From positions 1 through 64,000 of the forward strand of contig NZ_JAAOLY010000023.1 in NCBI RefSeq assembly GCF_011601275.1: DNA of 64,000 bases, given 5' to 3'. This DNA is from Janthinobacterium lividum. Its GTDB lineage: Bacteria; Pseudomonadota; Gammaproteobacteria; Burkholderiales; Burkholderiaceae_D. Shown here one piece after another: positions 49,325 through 59,036 of this stretch. The translations under genes and the position numbers were made by a program. Under the pieces are notes generated by a model that was given only the letters and a program-made list of their open reading frames with translations, had not been told where the DNA came from and did no database searches. Positions within the stretch are counted from its first letter, which is position 1. Each line of letters starts with the position of its first letter.

Positions 49325-50578
49325 ATGAAACTGAAATTCAAGATTACCCAACTGGCCGCATTGACCACCCTGGCATTCGCTGGCAGCGCCTTTGCGACCG
49401 ACGTGGAAGTGTTGCACTACTGGACCTCCGGCGGCGAAGCGAAATCCGTGGGCCAGTTGCAGCAAATCGTGAAAGAAAGCGGCTTCGGCTGGAAAGACTT
49501 CGCCGTGGCCGGTGGCGCTGGCGAAAACGCCGCGACCGCACTGAAAACCCGCGTCATTTCCGGCAACCCGCCGACGGCCGCCCAGATCAAGGGCCCATCG
49601 ATCCAGGAGTGGGGCGCTGAAGGCGTGCTGGCCAATATCGATGATGCCGCCATTCCAGGCAAATGGGATGCCGTGCTGCCGAAAGTCGTCGCCGACATCA
49701 TGAAATACAAGGGTCACTACGTTGCCGCTCCCGTCAACGTCCACCGCGTCAACTGGATGTGGGTCAATCCGGAAGTGCTGAAAAAAGCCGGCGTGGCCAC
49801 CACCCCGACGACCTGGGATGCGTTCTTCGACGCGGCCGAGAAAATCAAGAAATCGGGCGGCATCGCGATCGCCCACGGCGGCCAGCCTTGGCAGGACGCC
49901 ACCGTGTTTGAATCCGTCGCGCTGGGCGTGGGCGGCACCGAGTTCTACAAAAAGGCCATCCTCAAGCTGGACCAGAAGGAATTGACCGGCCCGACCATGC
50001 TCAAGGTGTTTGACACCCTGGGCAAGGTGAAGACCTACATCGACAAGGATGCGGCAGGCCGCGACTGGAACCTGGCCACCGCCATGGTCATCAACAACAA
50101 GGCCGGCTTCCAGTTCATGGGCGACTGGGCCAAGGGCGAGTTCACGGCTGCAGGCAAAGTGCCGGGCAAGGACTACCTGTGCGTGGCAGCGCCTGGCACG
50201 GACAAGGCCTACACCTTCAACATCGATTCGTTTGCCATGTTCACGCAAAAGGATGCGAATGCGAAGAAAGGGCAGATCGCCCTGGCCAACGCCATCATGA
50301 ATCCGAAGTTCCAGTCGATCTTCAACTTGAACAAGGGTTCCATCCCTGTGCGTTCCGGCGTATCGAAGGACAAGTTTGACGCTTGCGCCCTGAAATCGAT
50401 GGAAGACATGGACGCCACCAACAAGACCGGCGGCCTGGTACCGTCGTTCGCCCACGGCATGGCGCTGCCATCGGCCACGCAAGGCGCCGTGACCGACGTC
50501 ATTGCCAAGTTCATGAACACCAACATGAGCTCGAAAGACGCGGTTGCAGCCTTGGCCAAAGCGGCAAAAGTGAAGTAA
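49325..50578 (+). CDS. gtsA: Sugar ABC transporter substrate-binding protein (GtsA-like)
   Basis: 417 aa: signal peptide (KFKITQLAALTTLAFAGSAFA|TDV) and a MalE-type binding fold: EVLHYWTSGGEAKSVGQL, VAGGAGENAATALKTRVISG, FQFMGDWAKGEF, NLNKGSIPVRSGV. This is the glucose/mannose-type GtsA family of pseudomonads and Burkholderiales. ATG 49325 is chosen over GTG 49319 because AAAGGA is then spaced properly. First gene of the gtsABCD-like operon; a stem-loop separates it from gtsB. Confidence 0.91.
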   Translation: MKLKFKITQLAALTTLAFAGSAFATDVEVLHYWTSGGEAKSVGQLQQIVKESGFGWKDFAVAGGAGENAATALKTRVISGNPPTAAQIKGPSIQEWGAEGVLANIDDAAIPGKWDAVLPKVVADIMKYKGHYVAAPVNVHRVNWMWVNPEVLKKAGVATTPTTWDAFFDAAEKIKKSGGIAIAHGGQPWQDATVFESVALGVGGTEFYKKAILKLDQKELTGPTMLKVFDTLGKVKTYIDKDAAGRDWNLATAMVINNKAGFQFMGDWAKGEFTAAGKVPGKDYLCVAAPGTDKAYTFNIDSFAMFTQKDANAKKGQIALANAIMNPKFQSIFNLNKGSIPVRSGVSKDKFDACALKSMEDMDATNKTGGLVPSFAHGMALPSATQGAVTDVIAKFMNTNMSSKDAVAALAKAAKVK

Positions 50579-50585
50579 TCACGAC

Positions 50586-50609
50586 GGCGCCGGCACGCTC
50601 GCCGGCGCC
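50586..50609 (+). promoter_or_regulatory. GC hairpin in gtsA-gtsB gap
   Basis: GGCGCCGGC and GCCGGCGCC form a perfect 9-bp stem around a 6-base loop, eight bases after the gtsA stop, without a T tract. Such hairpins protect the binding-protein part of an mRNA and lower expression of downstream permeases. Confidence 0.7.
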
Positions 50610-50690
50610 CGCTGCATTGCATGCATCGCAGGCGTCCGCCCTGGCTTCGACCAGGCCGGCGCCACACGCAGTTCTCTCTACGGCTCTCCT

Positions 50691-51575
50691 ATGTCCATAC
50701 GCAAGCAATTCGACCGATGGATACCGCAGATGGTGTTGGGCCCCACGCTCATCGCCAGCCTGGTATTCGTCTATGGTTTTATCTTTTTGACCGGTTGGCT
50801 GTCGCTGACCGAATCGCGGCTGATGCCGAACTACGAGTTCGCCGGTCTGGTGCAATACGTCGAGCTGTTCGACAACGAGCGCTGGTGGACCTCGCTCAAG
50901 AACCTCGGCATCTTCGGTGTCCTGTTCATCGGTTGCAGCATCGCCATCGGCCTGTTCCTGGCCATCCTGCTGGACCAGAAAATCCGCGCCGAAGGCGCGT
51001 TGCGCGCCATCTACCTGTATCCGATGGCGCTGTCCTTCATCGTCACCGGCACGGCCTGGAAATGGATGCTCAATCCCAGCCTGGGCCTGGAAAAGGTCAT
51101 GCACGACTGGGGCTGGACCTCGTTTACCTTCGACTGGCTGGTGAACTCCGACATGGCCATCTACACGGTGGTGATTGCCGGCGTATGGCAGTCGTCCGGC
51201 TTTGTCATGGCCCTGTTCCTGGCAGGCCTGCGCGGCATCGATGACGAGATCATCAAGGCGGCGCAAGTCGATGGCGCATCCTTGCCGACGATCTACTGGC
51301 GCATCGTGATTCCCGCCATGCGTCCCGTGTTCTTCAGCGTGCTGCTGATCCTCGCGCATATCGCCATCAAGAGCTTCGACCTGGTCATCGCATTGACGGC
51401 TGGCGGACCTGGCAACTCGTCGTCCGTGCCGGCCATCTTCATGTACCAGTTTTCCTTCACCCGCGGCCAGCTGGGCCTGGGCTCGGCATCGGCAATGATG
51501 ATGCTGGCCACCATCGTGGCCGTGCTCGTGCCGCTGATGTACCTGGAAACGCGCAGCGCAAAGGCGATGAGATGA
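50691..51575 (+). CDS. gtsB: Sugar ABC transporter permease 1 (GtsB-like)
   Basis: 294-aa inner-membrane permease, six helices: LGPTLIASLVFVYGFIFLTGW first, and the MalF-type EAA loop AAQVDGASLPTIYWRIVIPAMRP (Gly at its conserved place) near residues 185-210 contacting the ATPase. Its 3' end overlaps gtsC by four bases. The 112-base gap before it carries a strong hairpin and little else. Confidence 0.91.
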   Translation: MSIRKQFDRWIPQMVLGPTLIASLVFVYGFIFLTGWLSLTESRLMPNYEFAGLVQYVELFDNERWWTSLKNLGIFGVLFIGCSIAIGLFLAILLDQKIRAEGALRAIYLYPMALSFIVTGTAWKWMLNPSLGLEKVMHDWGWTSFTFDWLVNSDMAIYTVVIAGVWQSSGFVMALFLAGLRGIDDEIIKAAQVDGASLPTIYWRIVIPAMRPVFFSVLLILAHIAIKSFDLVIALTAGGPGNSSSVPAIFMYQFSFTRGQLGLGSASAMMMLATIVAVLVPLMYLETRSAKAMR

Positions 51576-52441
51576 CACCTACACGTAATAATCGCCTCAC
51601 CCTCGGACGGGTGGTGGTATACCTGCTGCTGATTCTGTTTGCGGTGTACTACATCGTGCCCCTGTACGTGACCCTGTCGACGTCGTTCAAGTCGCTCGAC
51701 GAGATCCGCAGCGGCAACCTGCTGGCCTTGCCGCACGTGTGGCAGTTCGATTCCTGGTCCAAGGCCTGGTCTTCGGCCTGCACGGGCGTTACCTGCGACG
51801 GCATGCAGCCGTTCTTCTGGAACTCGATCAAGATGGTGATTCCCGCCGTGCTGATCTCGACCTTCCTGGGCGCCTTCAACGGCTATGTGTTTGCACACTG
51901 GCGCTTCCGCGGTTCGGAAATCCTGTTTGCCGCCTTGCTGGTGGGCTGCTTCATTCCCTTCCAGGTGGTGATCCTGCCGATGGCGCGCCTGCTGGGCGAA
52001 TTCGGACTGGCCAATACCACCACGGGCCTCGTCTTCGTGCACGTGGTGTATGGCACGGCCTTCACGACCCTGTTCTTCCGCAATTACTATATCGGCGTGC
52101 CGGAAGAGCTGATCAAGGCGGCGCGCATCGACGGCGCCGGCTTCTTCCTGATCTTCCGCAAGATCGTGCTGCCGATTTCAGGCCCGATCTTCGTCGTCTG
52201 CATCATCTGGCAATTCACGCAGATCTGGAACGACTTCCTGTTCGGTATCGTCTTCGCCAGCGGCGATTCGCAGCCGATCACGGTGGGCTTGAACAACCTG
52301 GTCAACACGTCCACGGGCGTGAAGGAATACAACGTCAACATGGCGGCCGCGGTGATTGCCGCGCTGCCGACCCTGCTGGTCTATCTGGTCGCAGGCCGTT
52401 ATTTTGTGCGCGGTCTGACCGCAGGCGCAGTCAAAGGTTAA
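51572..52441 (+). CDS. gtsC: Sugar ABC transporter permease 2 (GtsC-like)
   Basis: 289-aa MalG-type permease with six helices (VVVYLLLILFAVYYIVPLYV first) and the EAA loop KAARIDGAGFFLIFRKIVLPISGP near 180-205. It ends in GRYFVRGLTAGAVKG, the usual MalG tail. It forms the heterodimer with the upstream permease (ATGA overlap). Confidence 0.92.
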   Translation: MTPTRNNRLTLGRVVVYLLLILFAVYYIVPLYVTLSTSFKSLDEIRSGNLLALPHVWQFDSWSKAWSSACTGVTCDGMQPFFWNSIKMVIPAVLISTFLGAFNGYVFAHWRFRGSEILFAALLVGCFIPFQVVILPMARLLGEFGLANTTTGLVFVHVVYGTAFTTLFFRNYYIGVPEELIKAARIDGAGFFLIFRKIVLPISGPIFVVCIIWQFTQIWNDFLFGIVFASGDSQPITVGLNNLVNTSTGVKEYNVNMAAAVIAALPTLLVYLVAGRYFVRGLTAGAVKG

Positions 52442-52450
52442 GGAAAGAAT

Positions 52451-53560
52451 ATGTCCAGTTTATCGATACGCAGCATCCGCAAGGTGTACACGAATGGCGT
52501 CGAAGTCCTCAAGGGCATCGACATCGAGATCAAGGACGGCCAGTTCCTGATCCTCGTCGGCGGCTCCGGCTCCGGCAAGTCGACCTTGCTCAACATGGTG
52601 GCCGGCCTGGAAAGCGTTACCTCGGGCGAGATCCTCATCGACGGCAAGGTCGTCAACGACCTGCCGCCGAAGGACCGCGACATCGCCATGGTGTTCCAGT
52701 CCTACGCGCTGTACCCGTCGATGACGGTGCGCGAAAACATCGCGTTCGGCCTGAACGTGAAAAAAGTGCCGAAGGCGGAGCAGGAAGAAATCGTCGCCCG
52801 CGTCGCCGAAACCCTGCAGATCACGCACTTGCTGGACCGCCGTCCGGCGCAGCTGTCGGGCGGCCAGCGCCAGAGGGTCGCCATGGGCCGCGCCATTTCG
52901 CGCAAGCCGTCGCTGTTCCTGTTCGACGAACCGCTGTCGAACCTGGACGCCAAGCTGCGCGTTGAAATGCGCGCCGAGATCAAGCTGCTGCACCAGCGCC
53001 TGAAGGCCACCATCGTCTACGTCACGCATGACCAGATCGAGGCGATGACGATGGGCGACCTGATCGCCGTCATGAAGGACGGGGTGGTGCAGCAACTGGG
53101 CACGCCGCAGGAAATCTACGACAACCCGGCCAACCTGTTCGTGGCCGGTTTCATCGGCTCGCCGTCGATGAACTTCATCACCGTCAAGCCTGTCATCGAG
53201 GGCAACGAGGTGTTTGTCGCCATCGAGAACGCGGGCAAGAGCCTGCGCCTGGCCTTGCCGTTCGCGGCCGATAAGCTGCGCAGCTATGCGGGCCGCGACG
53301 TGATCCTGGGCGTACGCCCGGAGCAGATCACGGACATGAGCAGCGCACATGGCGACGTGGGCCAGGAACTGGGCTGCCTGATCGACCTGGTCGAGCCGAC
53401 CGGCCCCGACACCCTGCTGACGACGCGCCTGAACGGCGCTGCTGTGACGTGCCGCACGCACCCGCGCGAAGCCGTGCTGCCGGGGCAGACCATGCAGCTG
53501 TCGTTCAACCTGTCGAAAGCGGCCATGTTCGATCCGGCCAACGGCGAGCGCATCGCGTAA
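52451..53560 (+). CDS. gtsD: Sugar ABC transporter ATP-binding protein (MalK/UgpC type)
   Basis: 369-aa ATPase: Walker [10 protein letters not shown] (37-45), Q loop [17 protein letters not shown], signature [14 protein letters not shown], Walker [19 protein letters not shown] loop [12 protein letters not shown]. The C-terminal TOBE/OB regulatory domain starts near 240. It follows gtsC by nine bases and ends the operon; energises sugar uptake. Confidence 0.94.
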   Translation: MSSLSIRSIRKVYTNGVEVLKGIDIEIKDGQFLILVGGSGSGKSTLLNMVAGLESVTSGEILIDGKVVNDLPPKDRDIAMVFQSYALYPSMTVRENIAFGLNVKKVPKAEQEEIVARVAETLQITHLLDRRPAQLSGGQRQRVAMGRAISRKPSLFLFDEPLSNLDAKLRVEMRAEIKLLHQRLKATIVYVTHDQIEAMTMGDLIAVMKDGVVQQLGTPQEIYDNPANLFVAGFIGSPSMNFITVKPVIEGNEVFVAIENAGKSLRLALPFAADKLRSYAGRDVILGVRPEQITDMSSAHGDVGQELGCLIDLVEPTGPDTLLTTRLNGAAVTCRTHPREAVLPGQTMQLSFNLSKAAMFDPANGERIA

Positions 53561-53578
53561 GCAGCACCTGCAACAGAA

Positions 53579-53613
53579 AACGGCCCGCTTGTCGCATGAC
53601 AGGCGGGCCGTTG
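53579..53613. terminator. Hairpin terminator after gtsD, possibly bidirectional
   Basis: AACGGCCCGC and GCGGGCCGTT, a 10-bp stem with inner pairing around GTC-GCAT-GAC. The T tract is weak (TTGTCGTTT). It lies between the gtsD stop and the convergent ParB-like gene stop, so it may serve both. Confidence 0.7.
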
Positions 53614-53631
53614 TCGTTTACGCCGCTGTGC

Positions 53632-54660
53632 TTATTGCGCCAACGATTTCTTGTACGCGATGGTGTGGCGCAGCTTGCCCTCGTCGTCGATCAGTTCATC
53701 GAACGCTTCCCGGTTGACTTCCCGCAGGGAGCCCAGCTCGCGCGCGCTCTTGCCGCCGCTGACGATATCGCCGGGCCGCAGCGCCGCCATCGCCTGCGCG
53801 GCCAGCAGGATCGCATTCGCATACGCGGCCGAATCGCGCAGGTCGACGCGCGCCAGGTCCAGCGCCGGCATGCCGCGCAGCCAGTCGGCCCAATAAAACT
53901 CGAGAAATTCCGTGGCGTGCTCCGGCGGCTCGTAGCCGACCCCGCGCGTAAAGTAGACGAGCGAGCGGTACGGGTCGTCGCCCAGGGACTGCAGGCCGAC
54001 GGCGGATGGCAGCTGCCGCGGCGTGATGGCCTGGTTGCGGCCGTTTTTCAGCCATACCTTGTTTTCCTCGCGCATGCGCGTCCAGAAGGCCGCTTCGCCC
54101 AGCGCGCTGAAATTGTCGCTGACCTTGACCCAGACTTTCATTTGACGATTGCGCCCGCCGTCGGCATCCCGGAAGGTGGAAAACGTGTGGTGGCCATCGG
54201 TCAGGTATACGATGCCGCGCGGGCCGATCACGACGGTCTTCATGTCGTCCGGACGGCTGCCCACGGCCGCCTTGCAGCGGTAGCCGGCCGGTGGCGCGCT
54301 GAGCGTGGCGCCGGGCACATTGGCTGTGTTGGGCAAGACGTCGCCCTGGCCATTGGCTTCGCACAGGTCGGCGAATTTCTTTGGCTTGGCGATGTCGGCG
54401 ATGTGTTTTTCTTCGGCCGCATAGCGTCCCAGCTTGTAATACACCTGGTCGTAGCCGATGGCCGGCTGGGTCGGATGCAATTCATCGAGACGCACCTGCA
54501 GGATGCGCGGATGGGCGGCGCTGCCCACGACGGTGGCCATCAGCGCCTGCTGGCGCTCGCTCAGGACCGGCGCCGGCGCGACGACGGCGTCGCGGGCGGC
54601 CGCCATGCTGGCGAAAGCGAGGGCCAGTGCGGCGGCGGCCCGGGGAAATGCGGCGTGCAT
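53632..54660 (-). CDS. Secreted ParB/Srx-like domain protein
   Basis: 342 aa with a signal peptide (MHAAFPRAAAALALAFASMA|AAR). The body has the ParBc_2-type fold: ILQVRLDELHPTQPAIGYDQVYYKLGRY at about 55-85, a Cys pair (DLCEANGQ; GYRCKAAVG), and the hallmark IVYLTDGHHTFSTFRDADG near 160-180. Members of this group are secreted rather than chromosome-partition proteins, function unknown. The ATG at 54660 (GGAGGT upstream) replaces a longer frame. It sits between the two sugar-transport clusters; no link to sugars is visible. Confidence 0.8.
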   Translation of the reverse strand: MHAAFPRAAAALALAFASMAAARDAVVAPAPVLSERQQALMATVVGSAAHPRILQVRLDELHPTQPAIGYDQVYYKLGRYAAEEKHIADIAKPKKFADLCEANGQGDVLPNTANVPGATLSAPPAGYRCKAAVGSRPDDMKTVVIGPRGIVYLTDGHHTFSTFRDADGGRNRQMKVWVKVSDNFSALGEAAFWTRMREENKVWLKNGRNQAITPRQLPSAVGLQSLGDDPYRSLVYFTRGVGYEPPEHATEFLEFYWADWLRGMPALDLARVDLRDSAAYANAILLAAQAMAALRPGDIVSGGKSARELGSLREVNREAFDELIDDEGKLRHTIAYKKSLAQ

Positions 54661-54759
54661 GCGACCTCCGAAGTGAGCGCTATGGCGTGCAGCATAGCGC
54701 GGCACGCGATTTCGCGCAGTCCGATAGGCGCACGCACTGCGCCATATCAAGACAGCTTC

Positions 54760-55995
54760 TTAAAACCACGTCTCCACTTGCAGGCCGAACGAGGTGCCGC
54801 TGGTGGCGTTGCCGTACACGGGGCCCGATTCATTGGCCTTGTTGACGGCGGCCGTGGCGGCGTCGTTCCATTTGCCGTAGGTGACAAAGGCGCGCAGCTC
54901 GGGACGCGACCAGTAACCCTTGCCCGCCGTCAGGGTAGGGGCGAAGGTCAGCTTGGTCAGGCGCTGCGCGGCGCCGCCCGTGGGCGAGGTCACGCGGTCC
55001 GTGCCCAGCTCGAACTGCAGCTTGAAGTTGTCGTTGACGGCATACACGGGGCGCACGCCCAGGGATGTCCAGGTCGAGCTGCCGCCCGTGGCGTCGGACT
55101 TGTCGCGCTGCACGATGGCGATCATTTCCGCGCTCCATTCCGGCGTCGGTTGTATCCACAGCGAATTGAAGATGCGCAAGCGCGTGACGTCGCTGCCGTT
55201 GCGGATCGAGCCCGTCGTACCCATGCGGTCGCAGCACTGGCCGCCGGCGCCCGTGCCCGGCCCGACGCCGTACTGGATGCCGAAGGTGTTGGCGCCGCCC
55301 CATACTTTATCCTGCTTGTGCAGCACGGTGGCTTGCCAGCCGCTGTGCGAGGTGCTGTCCTTCTTGTCGGGCGTGATCAGGGTGGTCAGCACTTCCAGTG
55401 TGCCATCCTGGTTGACGGGGATGCCCTGGTAGACGAGGTTTTGCCGGATGGCCGAGTTGCCGGGCTTGTCGTTATCCTTGAAGAAGCCATAGCTGATGCG
55501 GCCCGGTCCCAGCTTGTACTGGTCAATGCCGCCGCCCGTGCCGTTCATATTGATGTATTGCAAGTCCAACATGTGGATGTCGGGACGCATGTAGTAGCGC
55601 TTGCCGATCCAGGCCGTGCCGCCGTTGAGGATTTCAATGTTTTTCGCTTCCACGTACATCTTCGACATGCTCAGGTCCGAATCGCTGACGGCGGAACTGG
55701 GCGTATAGGCGGCCACCATGATATGGCCGACGAAGCTGACGCCGTTGCTCGACTTGGCCATTTCCTTCTGGTATTCGAATTCGCCATAGGTGTCGCATTC
55801 GTTGCCGAGCCGGTAGCGCATGGTGTTGCCGCCCAGGCCGTAGCAGCTTTGCGGGCCGCGGCTGTCCGTGCTCGAGCCGAGGCCGGCGCGGAAGTAGCCG
55901 TGGTATTCGCCTTCGGCATCGCTGGCGTGGGCGGCGCCGCAGGCCAGCAGCACAGTGCAGGCCAGGGCCAGCGAGGTCTTGATCGGGTGTTGCAT
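54760..55995 (-). CDS. LamB-type carbohydrate porin 2
   Basis: 411-aa paralogue of LamB1: signal peptide (to about 24, AAHA|SDA), EYHGYFRAGLGSSTDSRGPQ, CYGLGGNTMRYRLGNECD, AWIGKRYYMRPDIHMLDLQY, and the same C-terminus ending VETWF. Loops differ, so sugar preference may too. AAGGAG precedes the start. It is the last gene of the minus-strand ABC cluster, 89 bases after the ATPase gene. Confidence 0.92.
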   Translation of the reverse strand: MQHPIKTSLALACTVLLACGAAHASDAEGEYHGYFRAGLGSSTDSRGPQSCYGLGGNTMRYRLGNECDTYGEFEYQKEMAKSSNGVSFVGHIMVAAYTPSSAVSDSDLSMSKMYVEAKNIEILNGGTAWIGKRYYMRPDIHMLDLQYINMNGTGGGIDQYKLGPGRISYGFFKDNDKPGNSAIRQNLVYQGIPVNQDGTLEVLTTLITPDKKDSTSHSGWQATVLHKQDKVWGGANTFGIQYGVGPGTGAGGQCCDRMGTTGSIRNGSDVTRLRIFNSLWIQPTPEWSAEMIAIVQRDKSDATGGSSTWTSLGVRPVYAVNDNFKLQFELGTDRVTSPTGGAAQRLTKLTFAPTLTAGKGYWSRPELRAFVTYGKWNDAATAAVNKANESGPVYGNATSGTSFGLQVETWF

Positions 55996-56084
55996 GGAGT
56001 CTCCTTGTCGTTATCAAAATGCGTGCTTGGGCACGTCGTACCGGATCGCTGCCGATCCAATCGGGGGGCTGCCTGGCGGGAAGC

Positions 56085-57218
56085 TCAGGCGGCCAATATC
56101 TGTTTCGATGAAATCAGGTTGCCGGGCTGGCGCCGCGTGCGCGCCACACCTTGCGCGTCGAACAAATGAAAGGCGCTGCTGGCGGCCGAGACCGTGAATG
56201 GCTGGCCCAGCGGCACGCGGTTGTTGCCGTCGCCGCGTATCACCAGTTCCTGGCCGTTGTCCAGCGCCAAGTAAATGAAGTTGGCTTCGCCCAGGTGTTC
56301 CACCAGGCTGACGACGCCCTGGAAGCGGGCGCTGCCATCGCCGTTTTCCAGGATGTGTTCCGCCCTGAGGCCCACCGTGACGGCGTCGCCCGGCAGCAGG
56401 CCGGCCGGATCGACGAGGGCCGTGACTTCCTGGCCGCTGGCCAGCGCCACGCGCACGCCATCGTCCTGCGCGGCGATGATTTTTCCTTCGAAGAAATTCA
56501 TCATCGGCGCGCCGATGAAGCCGGCCACGAAGCGGTTCGCCGGCTGCTGGTACAGTTCCAAAGGCGTGCCCGCCTGCTGGATATGGCCGCCATGCATGAC
56601 GACAATCTTGTCGCCCAGGGTCATCGCTTCGACCTGGTCGTGCGTCACATACACGATGGTGGCGTTCAACTGGCGGTGCAGCTTGGCAATTTCCAGCCGC
56701 GTCTGTACGCGCAGGGCCGCGTCCAGGTTCGACAGAGGCTCGTCGAACAGGAACAGCTGCGGTTCGCGCACGATGGCGCGGCCGATGGCGACCCTCTGGC
56801 GCTGGCCGCCCGACAGTTCGCGCGGCAGGCGTTCCAGCAGGTGGTCGATCTTCAGGATGGCGGCCGCGTGGCGCACGCGCTGGGCGATGGCGTCCTTGCT
56901 GGCACCGGCGATCTTCAGGCCGAATGCCATGTTGCGGTACACGCTCATGTGCGGATACAGCGCATAGCTCTGGAAGACCATGGCGATGCCCCGTTCGGCC
57001 GGCGGCAAGTCATTGACGACCTTGCCGCCGATGGACAATGTGCCTTGCGAAATGCTTTCCAGGCCGCACAGCATGCGCAGCAAGGTCGATTTGCCGCAGC
57101 CGGAAGGGCCCACCAGCACGACGAATTCACCGTCGCGGATGTCGAGGTCGATGCCGGCCAGCACATTGTGGCGGCCGTCGTAGGATTTGGTCAGTTGTTG
57201 CAGGCTTACATGGGCCAT
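56085..57218 (-). CDS. Sugar ABC transporter ATP-binding protein, cluster 2
   Basis: 377-aa MalK/UgpC-type ATPase: Walker A GPSGCGKST (37-45), [14 protein letters not shown], Walker [18 protein letters not shown] loop YVTHDQVEAMTLGD. The C-terminal TOBE domain starts near 240. It shares about the same layout as the cluster 1 ATPase but differs in sequence throughout. It follows the MalG-like gene by 10 bases. Confidence 0.93.
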   Translation of the reverse strand: MAHVSLQQLTKSYDGRHNVLAGIDLDIRDGEFVVLVGPSGCGKSTLLRMLCGLESISQGTLSIGGKVVNDLPPAERGIAMVFQSYALYPHMSVYRNMAFGLKIAGASKDAIAQRVRHAAAILKIDHLLERLPRELSGGQRQRVAIGRAIVREPQLFLFDEPLSNLDAALRVQTRLEIAKLHRQLNATIVYVTHDQVEAMTLGDKIVVMHGGHIQQAGTPLELYQQPANRFVAGFIGAPMMNFFEGKIIAAQDDGVRVALASGQEVTALVDPAGLLPGDAVTVGLRAEHILENGDGSARFQGVVSLVEHLGEANFIYLALDNGQELVIRGDGNNRVPLGQPFTVSAASSAFHLFDAQGVARTRRQPGNLISSKQILAA

Positions 57219-57228
57219 GGCGCACCTA

Positions 57229-58068
57229 TTATTTGACCGCGCCGGACGTCAGGCCGCGGATCAGTTGACGAGAGAAAATGACGTACATGACGAGCACGGG
57301 AATGACGGCCAGCGACAGCGCCGCCAGCACGGAGTTCCAGTCCGTCACGTATTGCCCGATGAATTGCTGCACGCCCAGGGTGACGGTCTTGGTGCGGTCC
57401 GAAGGCGCCAGGATCAGCGGGAACCACAGGTCGTTCCAGGCGGGAATCATGGTGAACACGGCCACCGTGGCGATGGCGGGACGGATCAGGGGCAGGATCA
57501 CCTGGAAGAAGATGGCGAATTCGCCCACGCCATCGCAGCGCGCCGCATCCTTCAGTTCGCGCGGCACCTGGCGCACGAATTCGGACAGGATCATCACGGC
57601 CAGCGGCAGGCCCTGCGCCGTGTACACGAGCACCAGCGCGCTCAGGGTGTTGATCAGGTCGAGCCGCACCACCAGTTCCAGGATGGAGACCGTGCCCAGG
57701 CGGATGGGGATCATGATGCCCAGCGCCAGGTACAGGGTCAGCAGGCGGTTGCCCGTAAACGTGTACTCGGACAAGGCCCAGGCCGCCATGGCGCCGAACA
57801 GCACGATCAGCAGCAGCGACAGCAGGGTGACGAACAGGCTGTTGCCGAAGTACAGCAGGAAGTCCGAATTGGCCAGCACCTTGTGAAAGCCCACGAGCGA
57901 AAAGGTGGACGGCGTGGGCAAGGCCAGCGGATTGTCGAAGATGGCGGCCCGCGTCTTGACCGAGTTAATCAGGATCAAGACGATGGGGAACAGGGCGATG
58001 ATGGTGTAGCCCGCCAGGATCGCATGCACGGCGGCGCGGCCCAGAGGGCGGGTGGAAACGTTGCGCAT
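57229..58068 (-). CDS. Sugar ABC transporter permease, MalG type, cluster 2
   Basis: 279 aa, six helices (VHAILAGYTIIALFPIVLILI first), EAA loop KDAARCDGVGEFAIFFQVILPLIRP near 185-210, and the MalG tail RQLIRGLTSGAVK. The start is taken at 58068 (MRNVSTRPLGRAA), 9 bases after the upstream permease stop. A much longer frame upstream is only an antisense-like extension through the previous gene. Confidence 0.91.
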   Translation of the reverse strand: MRNVSTRPLGRAAVHAILAGYTIIALFPIVLILINSVKTRAAIFDNPLALPTPSTFSLVGFHKVLANSDFLLYFGNSLFVTLLSLLLIVLFGAMAAWALSEYTFTGNRLLTLYLALGIMIPIRLGTVSILELVVRLDLINTLSALVLVYTAQGLPLAVMILSEFVRQVPRELKDAARCDGVGEFAIFFQVILPLIRPAIATVAVFTMIPAWNDLWFPLILAPSDRTKTVTLGVQQFIGQYVTDWNSVLAALSLAVIPVLVMYVIFSRQLIRGLTSGAVK

Positions 58069-58076
58069 GGCGGCCC

Positions 58077-58991
58077 TTACAGTTCGTAGCGTGTCAGCTT
58101 GCGCTGCACGAAAAAGAAATACACACCCACGCCCACGAGGATCACGAGGAACATCATGGTGGCCACGGCAGCGCCCATGGTGGGGCTGCCCAGCTGGGCC
58201 TGGTAACCGAAGAAGGTGCGGTAAAAGAAGGTGCCGAGGATGTCGGTGGCGTAGTTCGGTCCCGCCAGCGCGCCTTTCACGGAATACACGAGGTCGAAGG
58301 CGTTGAAGTTGGCGACGAAGGTGAGGATGGTCACCAGCCCCAGGGTGGGCCAGATCAGCGGCAGCTTGATTTGCCAGAAGATGCGCATGGCGCTGGCGCC
58401 CTCCGCGTGGGCCGCCTCGATGATTTCCTCGGGCACGGCCAGCAGGGCCGCATAGATCAGCATCATGGGGATGCCGATGTATTGCCAAACGGAAATGAGG
58501 GCGATGGTCAGCAGGGCCGTCGATTCCTGGCCCAGCCACGGCGCGAAGTAGCTGCCGATGCCGACGCCATCCATCAGCGACTGGCCCACACCCCATAGCG
58601 GCGACAGGATCAACTGCCAGATGAAGCCGATGATGACGACGGACAGCAGGGTCGGCAGGAAGATCAGGGTACGGTAGCTGCGCTCGCCCTTCAAACCCTT
58701 GAGGCTGAAGAGGGTGGCCAGCAGCAGGCCGATGGGATTTTGCAGCAGCATGTGGATGAGGAAGAACTTGCAGTTGTTCCACATCGCATTCCAGAAACTT
58801 TGCGACCATTGCGGGTCGAACAGGATGGTGGCGTAGTTGGCCAGGCCGGCAAAATGGTGCTGGCCACTCTCATCGGTCGTGTACAGGCCCAGGCGCAGGG
58901 TATCGGCCAGGGGCAGGGCGCTGAACAGCGAGTAAATGACCAGCGCCGGGGCCAGGAACACGAGCACGTGCCATGGGAAAGTTATTTTCAC
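58077..58991 (-). CDS. Sugar ABC transporter permease, MalF type, cluster 2
   Basis: 304 aa, six helices (FLAPALVIYSLFSALPLADTL first), EAA loop EAAHAEGASAMRIFWQIKLPLIWPTL near 190-215. I chose the GTG at 58991 (VKITFPWHVLV) because GGAG lies 7 bases upstream; the frame to 59039 would add a hydrophobic MPAAPPPVLFFVW stretch without a ribosome-binding site and overlaps a hairpin. Partner of the MalG-type gene that follows. Confidence 0.88.
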   Translation of the reverse strand: MKITFPWHVLVFLAPALVIYSLFSALPLADTLRLGLYTTDESGQHHFAGLANYATILFDPQWSQSFWNAMWNNCKFFLIHMLLQNPIGLLLATLFSLKGLKGERSYRTLIFLPTLLSVVIIGFIWQLILSPLWGVGQSLMDGVGIGSYFAPWLGQESTALLTIALISVWQYIGIPMMLIYAALLAVPEEIIEAAHAEGASAMRIFWQIKLPLIWPTLGLVTILTFVANFNAFDLVYSVKGALAGPNYATDILGTFFYRTFFGYQAQLGSPTMGAAVATMMFLVILVGVGVYFFFVQRKLTRYEL

Positions 58992-59017
58992 GGCGAAACT
59001 CCAGACGAAGAAAAGCA

Positions 59018-59036
59018 CCGGCGGCGGGGCCGCCGG
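59018..59036 (-). promoter_or_regulatory. GC hairpin between binding-protein and permease genes, cluster 2
   Basis: CCGGCGGC and GCCGCCGG pair (8 bp, 3-base loop) in the 111-base gap after the binding-protein stop. It mirrors the hairpin at the same position in the other ABC operon. Confidence 0.6.

Noticed and set aside
53449..56169. 906-codon plus-strand open frame across the ParB-like gene and LamB2
   Set aside because: Spans two clear minus-strand genes and the gap between them with biased Arg/Ala/Val composition; antisense shadow.
57229..58809. 526-codon minus-strand frame extending the MalG-type permease upstream
   Set aside because: The upstream part overlaps the MalF-type gene out of phase; the permease proper begins at 58068.
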